Positions 42,886-50,592 of a DNA stretch of 64,000 nt are shown in pieces. Source of the DNA: Sulfurimonas sp. HSL-1716 (GTDB taxonomy: Bacteria > Campylobacterota > Campylobacteria > Campylobacterales > Sulfurimonadaceae); NCBI RefSeq assembly GCF_039645975.1, contig NZ_CP147918.1, positions 1,054,001 through 1,118,000 of the forward strand, written 5' to 3'. Within the stretch, counting starts at the first letter, position 1; each line of letters opens with the position of its first letter. The translations under genes and the position numbers were made by a program. The notes beneath the pieces are model-generated. The model ran no database searches, was not told where the DNA came from, and worked only from the letters and a program-made list of their open reading frames with translations.

Positions 42886-43245
42886 ATGATAGAACTTAAT
42901 AATAAAACGTATGACTCTACCTCGGAACTCTTCTTTGAGATATTTAACGACAGGCTAAAGCTCTATATCGTCTGGCATCTGCAAAAAAATTCGATGCGTT
43001 TTAAAGAGCTGAGCGATGTTCTCAGTCCGATCACCAACAAGACTCTTACTGTCAAATTAAAAGAGCTCGAAGCATTGCACCTTGTAACGCGAAAAATGTA
43101 TGCAGAGGTACCGCCCCGAGTAGAATACTCATTAAGTGTTCAGGGAAAATATCTCAGACCTGTGATAGAAGAGATACTTTTCTGGTCGCAGAAATATGCA
43201 AGTTTTATCGGTGAAAAAGATAACCAAAAAAATAATATTGCCTAA
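42886..43245 (+). CDS. HxlR-family transcription regulator
   Basis: A 119-residue winged-helix protein of the HxlR type: LFFEIFNDRLKLYIVWHLQ replaces the usual GGKWKLLIL block, and the recognition region SPITNKTLTVKLKELEALHLVTRKMYAEVPPRVEYSLS is clear. It has no cysteine, so unlike the other HxlR gene here it cannot sense by thiol chemistry. Start is uncertain: the ATG at 42886 or an in-frame GTG at 42874; neither has a strong ribosome site. The AT-rich upstream region contains a TTAGT-AA-ACTAA dyad (about 42838-42849), a candidate site for autoregulation. No divergent target is next to it. Confidence 0.8.
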   Translation: MIELNNKTYDSTSELFFEIFNDRLKLYIVWHLQKNSMRFKELSDVLSPITNKTLTVKLKELEALHLVTRKMYAEVPPRVEYSLSVQGKYLRPVIEEILFWSQKYASFIGEKDNQKNNIA

Positions 43246-43294
43246 AAACATTTTATCTGTTACAATTTCATAATCATAAAAAAAAGGAGAGACC

Positions 43295-43378
43295 ATGAAA
43301 AGTCATCATATACCTATTGCAACATTCACGACGGAAAACCGTTCTTTACTCCTCTCTCTCCTCCTGCACCTGCTGTAA
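43295..43378 (+). CDS. leucine-rich leader peptide of leuA
   Basis: A 27-codon open frame with AAAGGAGAGA just before its ATG. The first 17 residues are ordinary (MKSHHIPIATFTTENRS) and the last ten contain eight leucines in the order LLL, S, LLL, H, LL, then TAA. Codons are TTA, CTC, CTC, CTC, CTC, CTG, CTG, CTG. It is followed by a terminator hairpin and then leuA, the classic arrangement of leucine-controlled transcription attenuation: ribosomes stalled at Leu codons when leucine is scarce should prevent the terminator. The ribosome site AGGAGAGA (43285-43292) is complementary to TCTCTCCT in the Leu-codon run (43355-43362). Confidence 0.85.
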   Translation: MKSHHIPIATFTTENRSLLLSLLLHLL

Positions 43379-43420
43379 TTTTTCACATTTTATTTCATAG
43401 TTTTTAGTTTTTGCCTTTTA

Positions 43421-43442
43421 GGGCGCAATGCGTCCATTTTTT
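43421..43442 (+). terminator. leuA attenuator terminator
   Basis: GGGCGC-AAT-GCGTCC (one G-U pair) followed by ATTTTTT, 42 bases after the leader-peptide stop and 42 before leuA. An outer TGCC/GGCA helix ending in a second TTTTT may extend it to about 43450. An antiterminator partner was not resolved by eye. Confidence 0.75.
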
Positions 43443-43483
43443 GGCATTTTTACTGTTTTTATTGTTATTTGTAAGGATACCCT

Positions 43484-44818
43484 ATGCATACGTATGCAAA
43501 ATATAAACCGTATCCGACGGTTAAATTGGATAAAAGAGAATGGGCGGATAAAACTGCCGCGAAAGCTCCTGTGTGGGTCAGTACCGATTTGCGTGACGGC
43601 AATCAGGCGCTTGCCAACCCGATGGGCATAGAGCAAAAAACTGCGTATTTCAAAGCGCTTGTGGAGTTTGGTTTTAAAGAGATAGAGATTGCTTACCCCA
43701 GCGCATCGCAGACGGAGTTTGATTTTTGCCGCAAATTGATAGAGGAGGGTTTGATACCCGACGATGTGACGATAGGTGTTTTGACACCATCGATCGAGCG
43801 TCACATAGTACGCAGTTTTGAAGCATTGAAGGGTGCAAAGCACATAAATATGCATCTGTACAATCCGACCGCTTCAAACCAGCGCGAAGTGGTTTTTAAA
43901 CGCAGCGAAGAAGCGATCATAGCATTGGCGTTAGAGGGAGTGGAGTGCATCAAAAAAGAGGCGGTGAAGTTTGATGGAAAAGTAGTTTTTGAGTATTCGC
44001 CCGAGAGTTTTTCTCAGACGGAACTTTCATTTGCTTTGGAGGTTTCAAATGCCGTCATAGAAGCATATGACCCGACGGATGAGAACCCTATGATACTTAA
44101 TTTGCCAAATACATTGGAAGCATGCTCTGCAAATATCTATGCCGATCGTATCGAATGGATGTGCAAGCATATAAAAAACAGAGAAAACGTCGTCATCAGC
44201 GTGCATCCGCATAACGACAGAGGATGTGCGGTCGCAAGTGCGGAGTTGGCAGTATTGGCAGGAGCGCAGAGGGTCGAGGGCACCATACTCGGAAACGGTG
44301 AACGCGCCGGCAATGTGGATTTGGTCACGTTGGCGTTTAACTATTACTCAGGAGGGATAGATCCGTGCTTGCATATAGAGAAGGTGGATAACATTTTGAA
44401 GCGTATCACAAGTATTACGGGTATGCAGGTCGGTGATCGTCACCCATATGTGGGTTCTATGATCTATACGGCATTTTCGGGTACGCATCAAGATGCCATA
44501 AAAAAAGGGATGGATCATCATCGTAAAGAAAAAAACAGCATCTGGGAGGTGCCGTATTTGGCGATAGACCCGTGCGACATAGGCAGGGAATACAAAGACT
44601 CAATCCGCATCAACTCCCAGTCGGGCAAAGGCGGAGTGGCATATGTGTTAAAAGAGGTATACGGCATAGATATTCCGCAAAACATACAAGCAAGGCTTGC
44701 CGAAGAGGTCAAAAGCATCTCTCAAAAAAGAGGCTCCGAAATAAGCAGCGACGAGGTACTTGGTATCTATGAAGGTATGATACGGCGTAATTGTAATATA
44801 AAAAATATTGAAATATAG
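43484..44818 (+). CDS. leuA: 2-isopropylmalate synthase, short form without regulatory domain
   Basis: Condenses 2-oxoisovalerate and acetyl-CoA, the first step of leucine synthesis. The 444-residue sequence is of the LeuA type II group (KYKPYPTVKLDKREWADKTA opening, APVWVSTDLRDGNQAL, HPHNDRG metal site, NGERAGNVDLVT), with a complete TIM barrel and the following helical subdomains. The usual length is about 550 residues: the C-terminal leucine-binding domain is missing, and the next gene starts 29 bases after the stop, so the loss is not a nearby frameshift. It therefore probably escapes leucine feedback, and control may rest on the leader attenuator. AAGGA lies nine bases before the ATG. 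Confidence 0.93.
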   Translation: MHTYAKYKPYPTVKLDKREWADKTAAKAPVWVSTDLRDGNQALANPMGIEQKTAYFKALVEFGFKEIEIAYPSASQTEFDFCRKLIEEGLIPDDVTIGVLTPSIERHIVRSFEALKGAKHINMHLYNPTASNQREVVFKRSEEAIIALALEGVECIKKEAVKFDGKVVFEYSPESFSQTELSFALEVSNAVIEAYDPTDENPMILNLPNTLEACSANIYADRIEWMCKHIKNRENVVISVHPHNDRGCAVASAELAVLAGAQRVEGTILGNGERAGNVDLVTLAFNYYSGGIDPCLHIEKVDNILKRITSITGMQVGDRHPYVGSMIYTAFSGTHQDAIKKGMDHHRKEKNSIWEVPYLAIDPCDIGREYKDSIRINSQSGKGGVAYVLKEVYGIDIPQNIQARLAEEVKSISQKRGSEISSDEVLGIYEGMIRRNCNIKNIEI

Positions 44819-44847
44819 TATGATACATGCTAAAAAAAGGAGAAGCC

Positions 44848-45138
44848 ATGAACCCTCAAAAAGTCGTTCGAAACAAGGTGAAAAAGCTCACGGATCTGCC
44901 AAATATCGGCAGCTCTTTGGCAGCAGATCTGCACTCTATCGGTATTGATAATCCTCAGGAACTTCGTGGCAAAGATCCGTTTGAACTCTATGGCATGTTA
45001 TGCGCCAAAAGCGGTCAGCGTCAGGATCCCTGCGTGCTTGATGTCTTTATGTCCATCACGGACTTTATGAACGGTGCAGAGCCTCGTGTGTGGTGGAATT
45101 ATACCGCCGAGCGTAAAAAGCGTTACAAAGATATTTGA
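44848..45138 (+). CDS. Cdd1/mitomycin-resistance-like helix-hairpin-helix protein
   Basis: A 96-residue protein of the pathogenicity-locus Cdd1 family. LTDLPNIGSSLAADLHSIGI is a helix-hairpin-helix DNA-binding motif; the C-terminal CVLDVFMSITDFMNGAEPRVWWNYTAERKKRY is conserved in the family. The family is often called mitomycin resistance protein, but its function is not settled. The ATG at 44848 follows AAGGAGAAGCC closely; the earlier ATG at 44827 is less well placed. A short repeat AGCAATTTTCGGATTG lies just after the stop. Confidence 0.85.
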   Translation: MNPQKVVRNKVKKLTDLPNIGSSLAADLHSIGIDNPQELRGKDPFELYGMLCAKSGQRQDPCVLDVFMSITDFMNGAEPRVWWNYTAERKKRYKDI

Positions 45139-45139
45139 A

Positions 45140-45155
45140 AGCAATTTTCGGATTG
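45140..45155 (+). repeat. AGCAATTTTCGGATTG element, copy 1
   Basis: A 16-base sequence after the Cdd1-like stop, repeated exactly at 49683. It can fold as GCAAT-TTTCGG-ATTG and is followed by T-rich sequence (TTTTGT), so it may be a weak terminator common to this genome. Confidence 0.5.
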
Positions 45156-45205
45156 TTTTGTATCTATATTTGGAATATAATTACTAAATTTTTTTAAGGC
45201 CTTAG

Positions 45206-46111
45206 ATGGAAGAAACTAAAAATTCCACTCGTTATTTTATCGGCATGATCATAGCGATGCTTCTTTGGGGAGTGGCTTGGACGGCGGGAAAAGCTGCTGC
45301 GGAGCACTCAAATGCCCAAGTGGCAGCTTTTTGGCGTTATGCCGTTTCGTTCATCACTATCATTCCCGTTATCCGGTATTTAAAAATACCTCTTAAAACC
45401 GACAGGATGGGATTTGTCTATATGCTTGGAGCAGGGCTTCTTACATCGCTTTTCAACTATCTTTTCTTTGCAGGGCTCTCCCACGGACAAGCGGGATACG
45501 GCGGTACGATGGTCACGGCACTTGCTCCCATCTTTACCTATCTGATGTCCATAGCTGTCTTGGGTATAAAAGTCTCGACAAGACAGGTCATAGCACTCTC
45601 TATCGGAGTGTTCGGAGCACTCATACTGCTTCGCGTGCCGTTTGAAGGATTTGCTTTTTTAAATATAGAGAGCTCATACTTTTTGGAGTGTGCCGTAGTT
45701 TGGGCGTTTGTCACCATCCTTTCGCAAAAAGCCTCAAAAAGAGCAAATCCGATGTTTTACACGGTCGTAGTCTTTGGGATAACAGGTTTTACGAACATGA
45801 TCTTTGCACTGCCGCACCATCCGTTTGATCTTCATGCGTATGACGCAGTATTTTGGTCGACCATCATCTTTATCGGAGTATTTCCCGGAACATTCAGCAC
45901 GGCACTGTTTTTTCTTTCGGCGGGAAAGATCGGCGCACACAAAACGGGAGTCTTTATGTTCATCGTCCCCGTGGGTGCTATCGTTTCAAGCAGGGTGGTA
46001 TATGGAGAAAATATAGCGCTTTCTACCGTTATCGGTTGTCTGCTTGCTTTTTTTGCCGTTATACTGTTTAATATGAAAAGAGATTCCAAAACAGCGGAAC
46101 AAAAGGTTTGA
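45206..46111 (+). CDS. EamA/DMT-superfamily transporter
   Basis: A 301-residue inner-membrane protein with ten hydrophobic helices in two five-helix EamA repeats (about 10-150 and 155-290). MIIAMLLWGVAWTAGKAAAE and GLLTSLFNYLFFAGLSHGQA are typical of drug/metabolite exporters. The transported compound is unknown; amino acids, nucleosides or dyes are usual for the family. Its stop is one base from the start of the DUF815 ATPase gene, so the two are co-translated, though no functional link is known. Confidence 0.9.
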   Translation: MEETKNSTRYFIGMIIAMLLWGVAWTAGKAAAEHSNAQVAAFWRYAVSFITIIPVIRYLKIPLKTDRMGFVYMLGAGLLTSLFNYLFFAGLSHGQAGYGGTMVTALAPIFTYLMSIAVLGIKVSTRQVIALSIGVFGALILLRVPFEGFAFLNIESSYFLECAVVWAFVTILSQKASKRANPMFYTVVVFGITGFTNMIFALPHHPFDLHAYDAVFWSTIIFIGVFPGTFSTALFFLSAGKIGAHKTGVFMFIVPVGAIVSSRVVYGENIALSTVIGCLLAFFAVILFNMKRDSKTAEQKV

Positions 46112-46112
46112 C

Positions 46113-46883
46113 ATGCAGCATAATATTGATTGGAAAAACTGTTACGGAGCTATTTGGCGGGCGAAAAAAGAGTATCTAAAGCCCGTTAAAAACATAGACG
46201 GGATCACTTTTGACGATCTTGTAGGTATAGAAAGACAAAAAAAAGAGATTATAAGAAATACCGAGCGTTTTTTAGATGATCTTCCCTCCAACAACGTTTT
46301 ACTCTGGGGTGCAAGAGGCACGGGAAAATCTTCTCTTATCAAAGCGGTTTTAAATGAGTACGGTACAAGAGGCCTTCGTATCATCGAGATAGACAGAGAC
46401 GATCTTGACGACCTCATAGAGATCGCAGATCTGATCCGCAATCTGCCATACAAGTTCATCGTCTTTTGTGATGATTTGTCGTTTGAAGAGGGTGAAAAAG
46501 GGTATAAAGGTCTCAAACGCATTTTAGAAGGCTCCATCGAAGCACCGCCTGAAAATGTCAAGATATACGCCACTTCAAACAGACGCCATCTCATCACCGA
46601 GTATCAAAGAGACAATGAAGGTACGGTGATCGGAAACAATGGTGAACTTCATTACTCGGACAGCGTAGAGGAGAAGATATCACTCAGCGACAGGTTCGGC
46701 CTGTGGCTCTCTTTTTACCACGGTACCCAAGCCGAATACTTAAAAGTCGTAGACAGTTACTTTAAGGAGTATGAAGGCGACAGAGAAATCCTGCATGCAG
46801 AGGCTTTACGCTTTGCACAGGTAAGAGCAAGCAAGAGCGCAAGAACGGCGAAGCAGTTTTATAACAGTTATTTTCAAAAGTAA
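46113..46883 (+). CDS. DUF815-family P-loop ATPase
   Basis: A 256-residue AAA-like ATPase. DDLVGIERQKKEIIRNTERFL precedes Walker A WGARGTGKSSLIKAVL and Walker B FVFCDDLSFE; ATSNRRHLI resembles sensor I with an Arg finger-like RR, and SLSDRFGLWLSFY is typical of DUF815, a group related to RavA/MoxR and chaperone-like AAA proteins. Function is unknown. It begins one base after the DMT transporter and is followed by a cupin gene. Confidence 0.87.
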   Translation: MQHNIDWKNCYGAIWRAKKEYLKPVKNIDGITFDDLVGIERQKKEIIRNTERFLDDLPSNNVLLWGARGTGKSSLIKAVLNEYGTRGLRIIEIDRDDLDDLIEIADLIRNLPYKFIVFCDDLSFEEGEKGYKGLKRILEGSIEAPPENVKIYATSNRRHLITEYQRDNEGTVIGNNGELHYSDSVEEKISLSDRFGLWLSFYHGTQAEYLKVVDSYFKEYEGDREILHAEALRFAQVRASKSARTAKQFYNSYFQK

Positions 46884-46894
46884 AAGATGAGACT

Positions 46895-47239
46895 ATGCAT
46901 AAAATATCTAAAACGAATGCAGAACATTATATCTGGGGCAAGGAGTGTGAGGGCTGGCATCTGCTAAAAAGCGATGGGCTCAGTGTCATAGAAGAGAGGA
47001 TGCCGCCGCATACAAGTGAAGCGATGCATTACCATGAACATTCCCAGCAGGTCTTTTACATTCTTTTTGGAGTGGCTACGATGAAGTTTTCGGATAAAAC
47101 TATTCAAATACAGGCCGGGGAATCTTTACATATAAACGCAAAGATAGCACATCAGATGTGTAATGAGAGTGATGAAGAGCTTTGTTTTCTTGTCGTTTCT
47201 CAGCCAAAAAGCCACGGAGACAAAATAGTTATAAACTGA
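46895..47239 (+). CDS. cupin-domain protein
   Basis: A 114-residue single cupin. Motif 1 is HTSEAMHYHEHSQQVFYILFG, supplying the His and Glu/Gln metal ligands, and motif 2 is GESLHINAKIAHQMCNES with the second His. Such small cupins bind a metal or small ligand and are often isomerases, dioxygenases or sensors. It converges with the MocR-type regulator, whose 3' end overlaps it by 11 bases. It may be co-transcribed with the DUF815 gene 11 bases upstream. Confidence 0.85.
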   Translation: MHKISKTNAEHYIWGKECEGWHLLKSDGLSVIEERMPPHTSEAMHYHEHSQQVFYILFGVATMKFSDKTIQIQAGESLHINAKIAHQMCNESDEELCFLVVSQPKSHGDKIVIN

Positions 47240-48599
47240 GATCTCTCCATATCTTTGCCAGCTCTTTTACGGCGGATTCGATCTCGTTTTCTTTCAATCC
47301 TCCAAATCCCATTCTAATAGCATCCCATTTTTCGTTGAAATGATCTTTTGTAAAGTAAAGTTTGATACCTTTTTTTTGTGCTTCATCGTTTAGTACCGTA
47401 GTATCTATCTCGTATTTTGAACGGATGTTGATAGAAAGTCCTCCGCCTTCACTTACTATTTTGGCAAATTTCCCGAGGTGTTTGTTGATCGCCTGCTGCA
47501 TGATGTCGTGTTTTTTACGGTTAAGATTTCGAACTTTGCGCAGGTGGCGCTCCCAGTGTCCATCTTTTAAAAAAAGCTCCAGAGTCTTTTGTGTGGCGAG
47601 GCAAACTCGTGAAAAATAACCGTGAAAGTTTTTATATTCTTTTATCAGGCGATGAGGTAAAACTATATAACCGACTCGAAGTGCGGGTGAAAACGCTTTG
47701 GAAAAAGTTCCGACATAGATGACCCTATCGTTTGTATCAAGTCCTTGAAGCGAAGGAATAGGGCGAGATCGATAGGTGAGTTCACTGTCGTAGTCGTCTT
47801 CTATGATAAAACCGTTCTTCTCTTTCGCCCAAGCCAGAAGCTTCAAACGCTGTGAGACAGGCATGGAGACTCCCGTAGGGTATTGATGTGATGGAGTGAT
47901 GTAAACTATTTTTGCATCGCTCTTTTTTAACGTCTCGACTCGTAAGCCGTTTTCATCGACAGGTACGGGTGTTATATCGTATCCATGCTGCATAAAGACT
48001 CTGCGTGTTACGTAATACCCGGGATCTTCTATAGCAAAACCGTATTGCAGCGGTTGTAAAAGATCGGCTATCATGCTCATAGCATCGGCAAAAGCCCCGG
48101 TAACGACTATTTGCGACGGATCACACTTTACGCCTCTTGATGTACTTAAATAGCGGCAGAGTTCAACACGAAGAGAGTATTCTCCCTGTCCGTCGGTATA
48201 TGCTCCAAAATCAATAGTCTCGTTGATCGCTTTGGAAAAAAGGCGTTTATAAAGTTTCAGCGGAAAGAGATCTTTGTCTAAACGGGCAGGGTGAAAGTCG
48301 TAACGGTATACGGGCGGTGTTGTAGACTCTTTTAGCATGGATGAATGGTTTGAAAGAGGCAAAAAGTCGGCATCGGCTACAAAATATCCGCTTTTCGGCC
48401 GGCTTTCGATATAGCCTTCGGCATAGAGCTGATTATATGCCGATTCGACGGTATTTTTGCTGATCTTATACTCTTGAGAAACTTTGCGGATAGAAGGCAG
48501 TTTGCTGCCTACGGCAAGGTTTGTCGTAATATCGTACTTAATCGCTTCGTACAGCTGAATATGTAAAGGAGTTTTTGCCGAAGTGTCGAGATTGTACAT
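47229..48599 (-). CDS. MocR-type GntR/aminotransferase regulator (PdxR-like)
   Basis: A 456-residue fusion of a GntR winged helix (about residues 1-75, LYEAIKYDITTNLAVGSKLP, SKNTVESAYNQLYAEGYIES) and a fold-type I aminotransferase domain that binds pyridoxal phosphate; the PLP Lys lies in YVGTFSKAFSPALRVGY, with VTGAFADAM and IEDDYDSEL typical of the family. MocR proteins control vitamin B6 or amino-compound genes. It is divergent from two PPOX-type flavoprotein genes, with a CACTTGT-A-ACAAGTG palindrome in the shared 94-base promoter region, so it likely controls them and itself. It overlaps the cupin by 11 bases. Confidence 0.92.
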   Translation of the reverse strand: MYNLDTSAKTPLHIQLYEAIKYDITTNLAVGSKLPSIRKVSQEYKISKNTVESAYNQLYAEGYIESRPKSGYFVADADFLPLSNHSSMLKESTTPPVYRYDFHPARLDKDLFPLKLYKRLFSKAINETIDFGAYTDGQGEYSLRVELCRYLSTSRGVKCDPSQIVVTGAFADAMSMIADLLQPLQYGFAIEDPGYYVTRRVFMQHGYDITPVPVDENGLRVETLKKSDAKIVYITPSHQYPTGVSMPVSQRLKLLAWAKEKNGFIIEDDYDSELTYRSRPIPSLQGLDTNDRVIYVGTFSKAFSPALRVGYIVLPHRLIKEYKNFHGYFSRVCLATQKTLELFLKDGHWERHLRKVRNLNRKKHDIMQQAINKHLGKFAKIVSEGGGLSINIRSKYEIDTTVLNDEAQKKGIKLYFTKDHFNEKWDAIRMGFGGLKENEIESAVKELAKIWRDLSL

Positions 48600-48630
48600 A
48601 AACTGACCTCATAAAAATATTATATTTTGT

Positions 48631-48645
48631 CACTTGTAACAAGTG
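48631..48645. promoter_or_regulatory. palindromic operator CACTTGT-A-ACAAGTG
   Basis: A perfect inverted repeat with 7-bp arms and one central base, 32 bases upstream of the MocR start and 49 before the divergent PPOX gene. It is the only strong dyad in the gap and is a good candidate for the MocR site. Confidence 0.65.
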
Positions 48646-48693
48646 CAGATAGTCGGTATAGTAACACAAAAAGAATGAAAAGGAGATTCAAAT

Positions 48694-49062
48694 ATGTTGT
48701 CGGAAAAATTAAAAGAAGTATTTGAACATGAAGGAGTCGTCACTATCATTGCACAGGGAAAGGATTTTCCGCATGCGGTCAACACATGGAACTCTTATGT
48801 ATCGCTTTGCAATAATTGTTTGATCGTGCCTGTAGGCGGTATGAATACAATGGAAAAAATATTGGAAAACGACAATAGAGTTCTGGTAACCGCCGGTGCC
48901 AAAGAAGTGAATGGCTTGCATGGGCAGGGGACGGGGTTTCTCATTAAAGGCAATGCGGCAATTTTATTTCAGGGTAAAGAGTACGAAGAGATTGCCAAAA
49001 GGTTCGTTTGGGCAAGAGCTGCGATGAAAATCGATATTAGTGATCTCAACCAAACGACATAG
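48694..49062 (+). CDS. pyridoxamine 5'-phosphate oxidase-like FMN protein
   Basis: A 122-residue split-barrel protein: EHEGVVTIIAQGKDFPHAVN and NCLIVPVGGMNTMEKILEND, VLVTAGAKEVNGLHGQGTGF are typical of the small FMN-binding PPOX branch (FMN-binding protein of Desulfovibrio type). It probably binds FMN and acts as an oxidoreductase or carrier. It heads a two-gene unit with the NimA-like gene 11 bases downstream and is divergent from the MocR regulator. AAAGGAG is well placed before the ATG. Confidence 0.82.
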   Translation: MLSEKLKEVFEHEGVVTIIAQGKDFPHAVNTWNSYVSLCNNCLIVPVGGMNTMEKILENDNRVLVTAGAKEVNGLHGQGTGFLIKGNAAILFQGKEYEEIAKRFVWARAAMKIDISDLNQTT

Positions 49063-49073
49063 AGGAGAAGGAT

Positions 49074-49673
49074 ATGCGACGAGACGAGTTCGAGGTTAAC
49101 GACCCCGCTGTTGTAAGGAAGCTGTTAAAAGAGTGTGATTACGGTGTTTTATCGCTTATGAGCGATAACGAACCCTACGGTGTAGCCGTGAATTTTGTCG
49201 CTTATGAAGATATGATCTGTTTTCATGGAGCATATGAGGGCAGAAAAGCCGATGCTATTAAAACGCATCCTTTTGCTTCTTTTTTGGCAGTATCGCCTCA
49301 AGCTTTGATCCCCTCGTACTTTAGCGATACAAAATCAGCCTGTGCAGCAACGCAGTTTTATATCTCGGTCATGATCGAAGGTGAAATATCTTTTACAGAA
49401 GATAGTTCTTTTAAAGCCGGCGCGTTAGAAGCGATGATGCAAAAATTTCAGCCGGAAGGCGGGTACATACCTCTGCATACCGAAGATCCCGCCTATACAA
49501 AAATGCTTGAACGTACCGCCATATATGTATTAAAACCGAGAAAGACGAGCCTTAAAGTAAAAATAGGGCAAAACAGGTCTAAAGAGATGCAACAGCGCAT
49601 CTTGAAAAATCTTCGTGAAAGAGGAGAAGCCGCCGATCTTGAGACGATCGCGTTGATGGAAAAATATTTATGA
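49074..49673 (+). CDS. NimA-like PPOX-family flavoprotein
   Basis: A 199-residue protein of the split-barrel group that includes NimA 5-nitroimidazole reductases. RRDEFEVNDPAVVRKLLKEC, YGVLSLMSDNEPYGVAVNFV, CFHGAYEGRKADAIKTHPFA and the Tyr/His flavin-binding pattern are typical. The C-terminal 45 residues (VKIGQNRSKEMQQRILKNLRERG) form a helical tail. Substrate is not known; flavin-dependent nitro or pyridoxal chemistry is possible. It follows the small PPOX gene and shares its MocR control region. The repeat AGCAATTTTCGGATTG follows its stop. Confidence 0.82.
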   Translation: MRRDEFEVNDPAVVRKLLKECDYGVLSLMSDNEPYGVAVNFVAYEDMICFHGAYEGRKADAIKTHPFASFLAVSPQALIPSYFSDTKSACAATQFYISVMIEGEISFTEDSSFKAGALEAMMQKFQPEGGYIPLHTEDPAYTKMLERTAIYVLKPRKTSLKVKIGQNRSKEMQQRILKNLRERGEAADLETIALMEKYL

Positions 49674-49682
49674 TCTAAATAT

Positions 49683-49698
49683 AGCAATTTTCGGATTG
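49683..49698 (+). repeat. AGCAATTTTCGGATTG element, copy 2
   Basis: Exact copy of the 16 bases at 45140, again just after a gene end. Here the hairpin is perfect: GCAAT-TTTCGG-ATTGC, followed by AATCTTTATAT. Confidence 0.5.
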
Positions 49699-49749
49699 CA
49701 ATCTTTATATGTAAGAGTTATACTTTTAAAAAATTTGTGAGGTCTGTGT

Positions 49750-50592
49750 ATGCAAAACACGTTAGATAACTTACATAACAACTACAACCAGATCGAAAAA
49801 GCGATCCGTTATATCGATGAAAACTTCAAAGAACAGCCCTCCGTAGAGCAGATAGCCCACAGCATCGGGATGAGCAAGTTTCACTTTATCCGCGTGTTTA
49901 AAGAATACGTGGGCGTGACACCTATGCAGTTTCTTCACAGCGTTACCCTCAACTATGCAAAAGAGCACATTAAAGAATCTAAGTCGGTTTTAGACAGCGC
50001 TTTGGATATCGGGCTTTCCAGCTCCAGCAGACTGCACGAACTGTTTGTGAACCTCATCGGTGTAACACCGAAAGAGTATAGGGAAAAAGGCAAAGACGTT
50101 CTCATAACCTACGGGTACGGCAGTACACCGTTTGGCGAGGCGCTAATAGCTTTTACCGATAAGGGAATATGCTATATGGGATTTATAGACGAGAATAAAG
50201 GTGCCGTATATGAACGCTTTATGAGTCTCTGGGAAAATGCAACACATTTACAAGACGATAATAAGGCAAAAGAGTACTTGCAAAACATCTTCATCAAAAA
50301 GAAAAAGTACGACCTTGTGGTCAAGGGTACGAACTTTCAGGTAAACGTGTGGAAAGCGCTTTTAAACCTGCCAAACGGCACGGTGGCAACATACAACGAC
50401 ATTGCGACCTACCTTGACAAACCAAAGGCGGTGCGTGCGGTTGCCAGTGCCATAGGCAAGAACCATATAGGCTACCTCATCCCATGTCATAGGGTCATTG
50501 CCAAAAGCGGTGCCATGAGTGGATACAGATGGGGCATAGAACGCAAAAAGATACTCATAGCATACGAGTCGATAAATAAGGAAGAACAATGA
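49750..50592 (+). CDS. AraC HTH fused to O6-methylguanine-DNA methyltransferase
   Basis: A 280-residue protein joining an AraC-type DNA-binding domain (residues 15-115: PSVEQIAHSIGMSKFHFIRVF, VLDSALDIGLSSSSRLHELF) to a complete Ogt/Ada methyltransferase domain (about 120-275) with the active Cys246 in PCHRV. It should remove methyl from O6-methylguanine. It lacks the N-terminal zinc-cysteine domain of E. coli Ada that senses methylphosphotriesters, so self-induction by that route is unlikely; it may regulate by methylation of its own C-terminal Cys, or not at all. It overlaps the following acetyltransferase gene by four bases. Confidence 0.93.
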   Translation: MQNTLDNLHNNYNQIEKAIRYIDENFKEQPSVEQIAHSIGMSKFHFIRVFKEYVGVTPMQFLHSVTLNYAKEHIKESKSVLDSALDIGLSSSSRLHELFVNLIGVTPKEYREKGKDVLITYGYGSTPFGEALIAFTDKGICYMGFIDENKGAVYERFMSLWENATHLQDDNKAKEYLQNIFIKKKKYDLVVKGTNFQVNVWKALLNLPNGTVATYNDIATYLDKPKAVRAVASAIGKNHIGYLIPCHRVIAKSGAMSGYRWGIERKKILIAYESINKEEQ

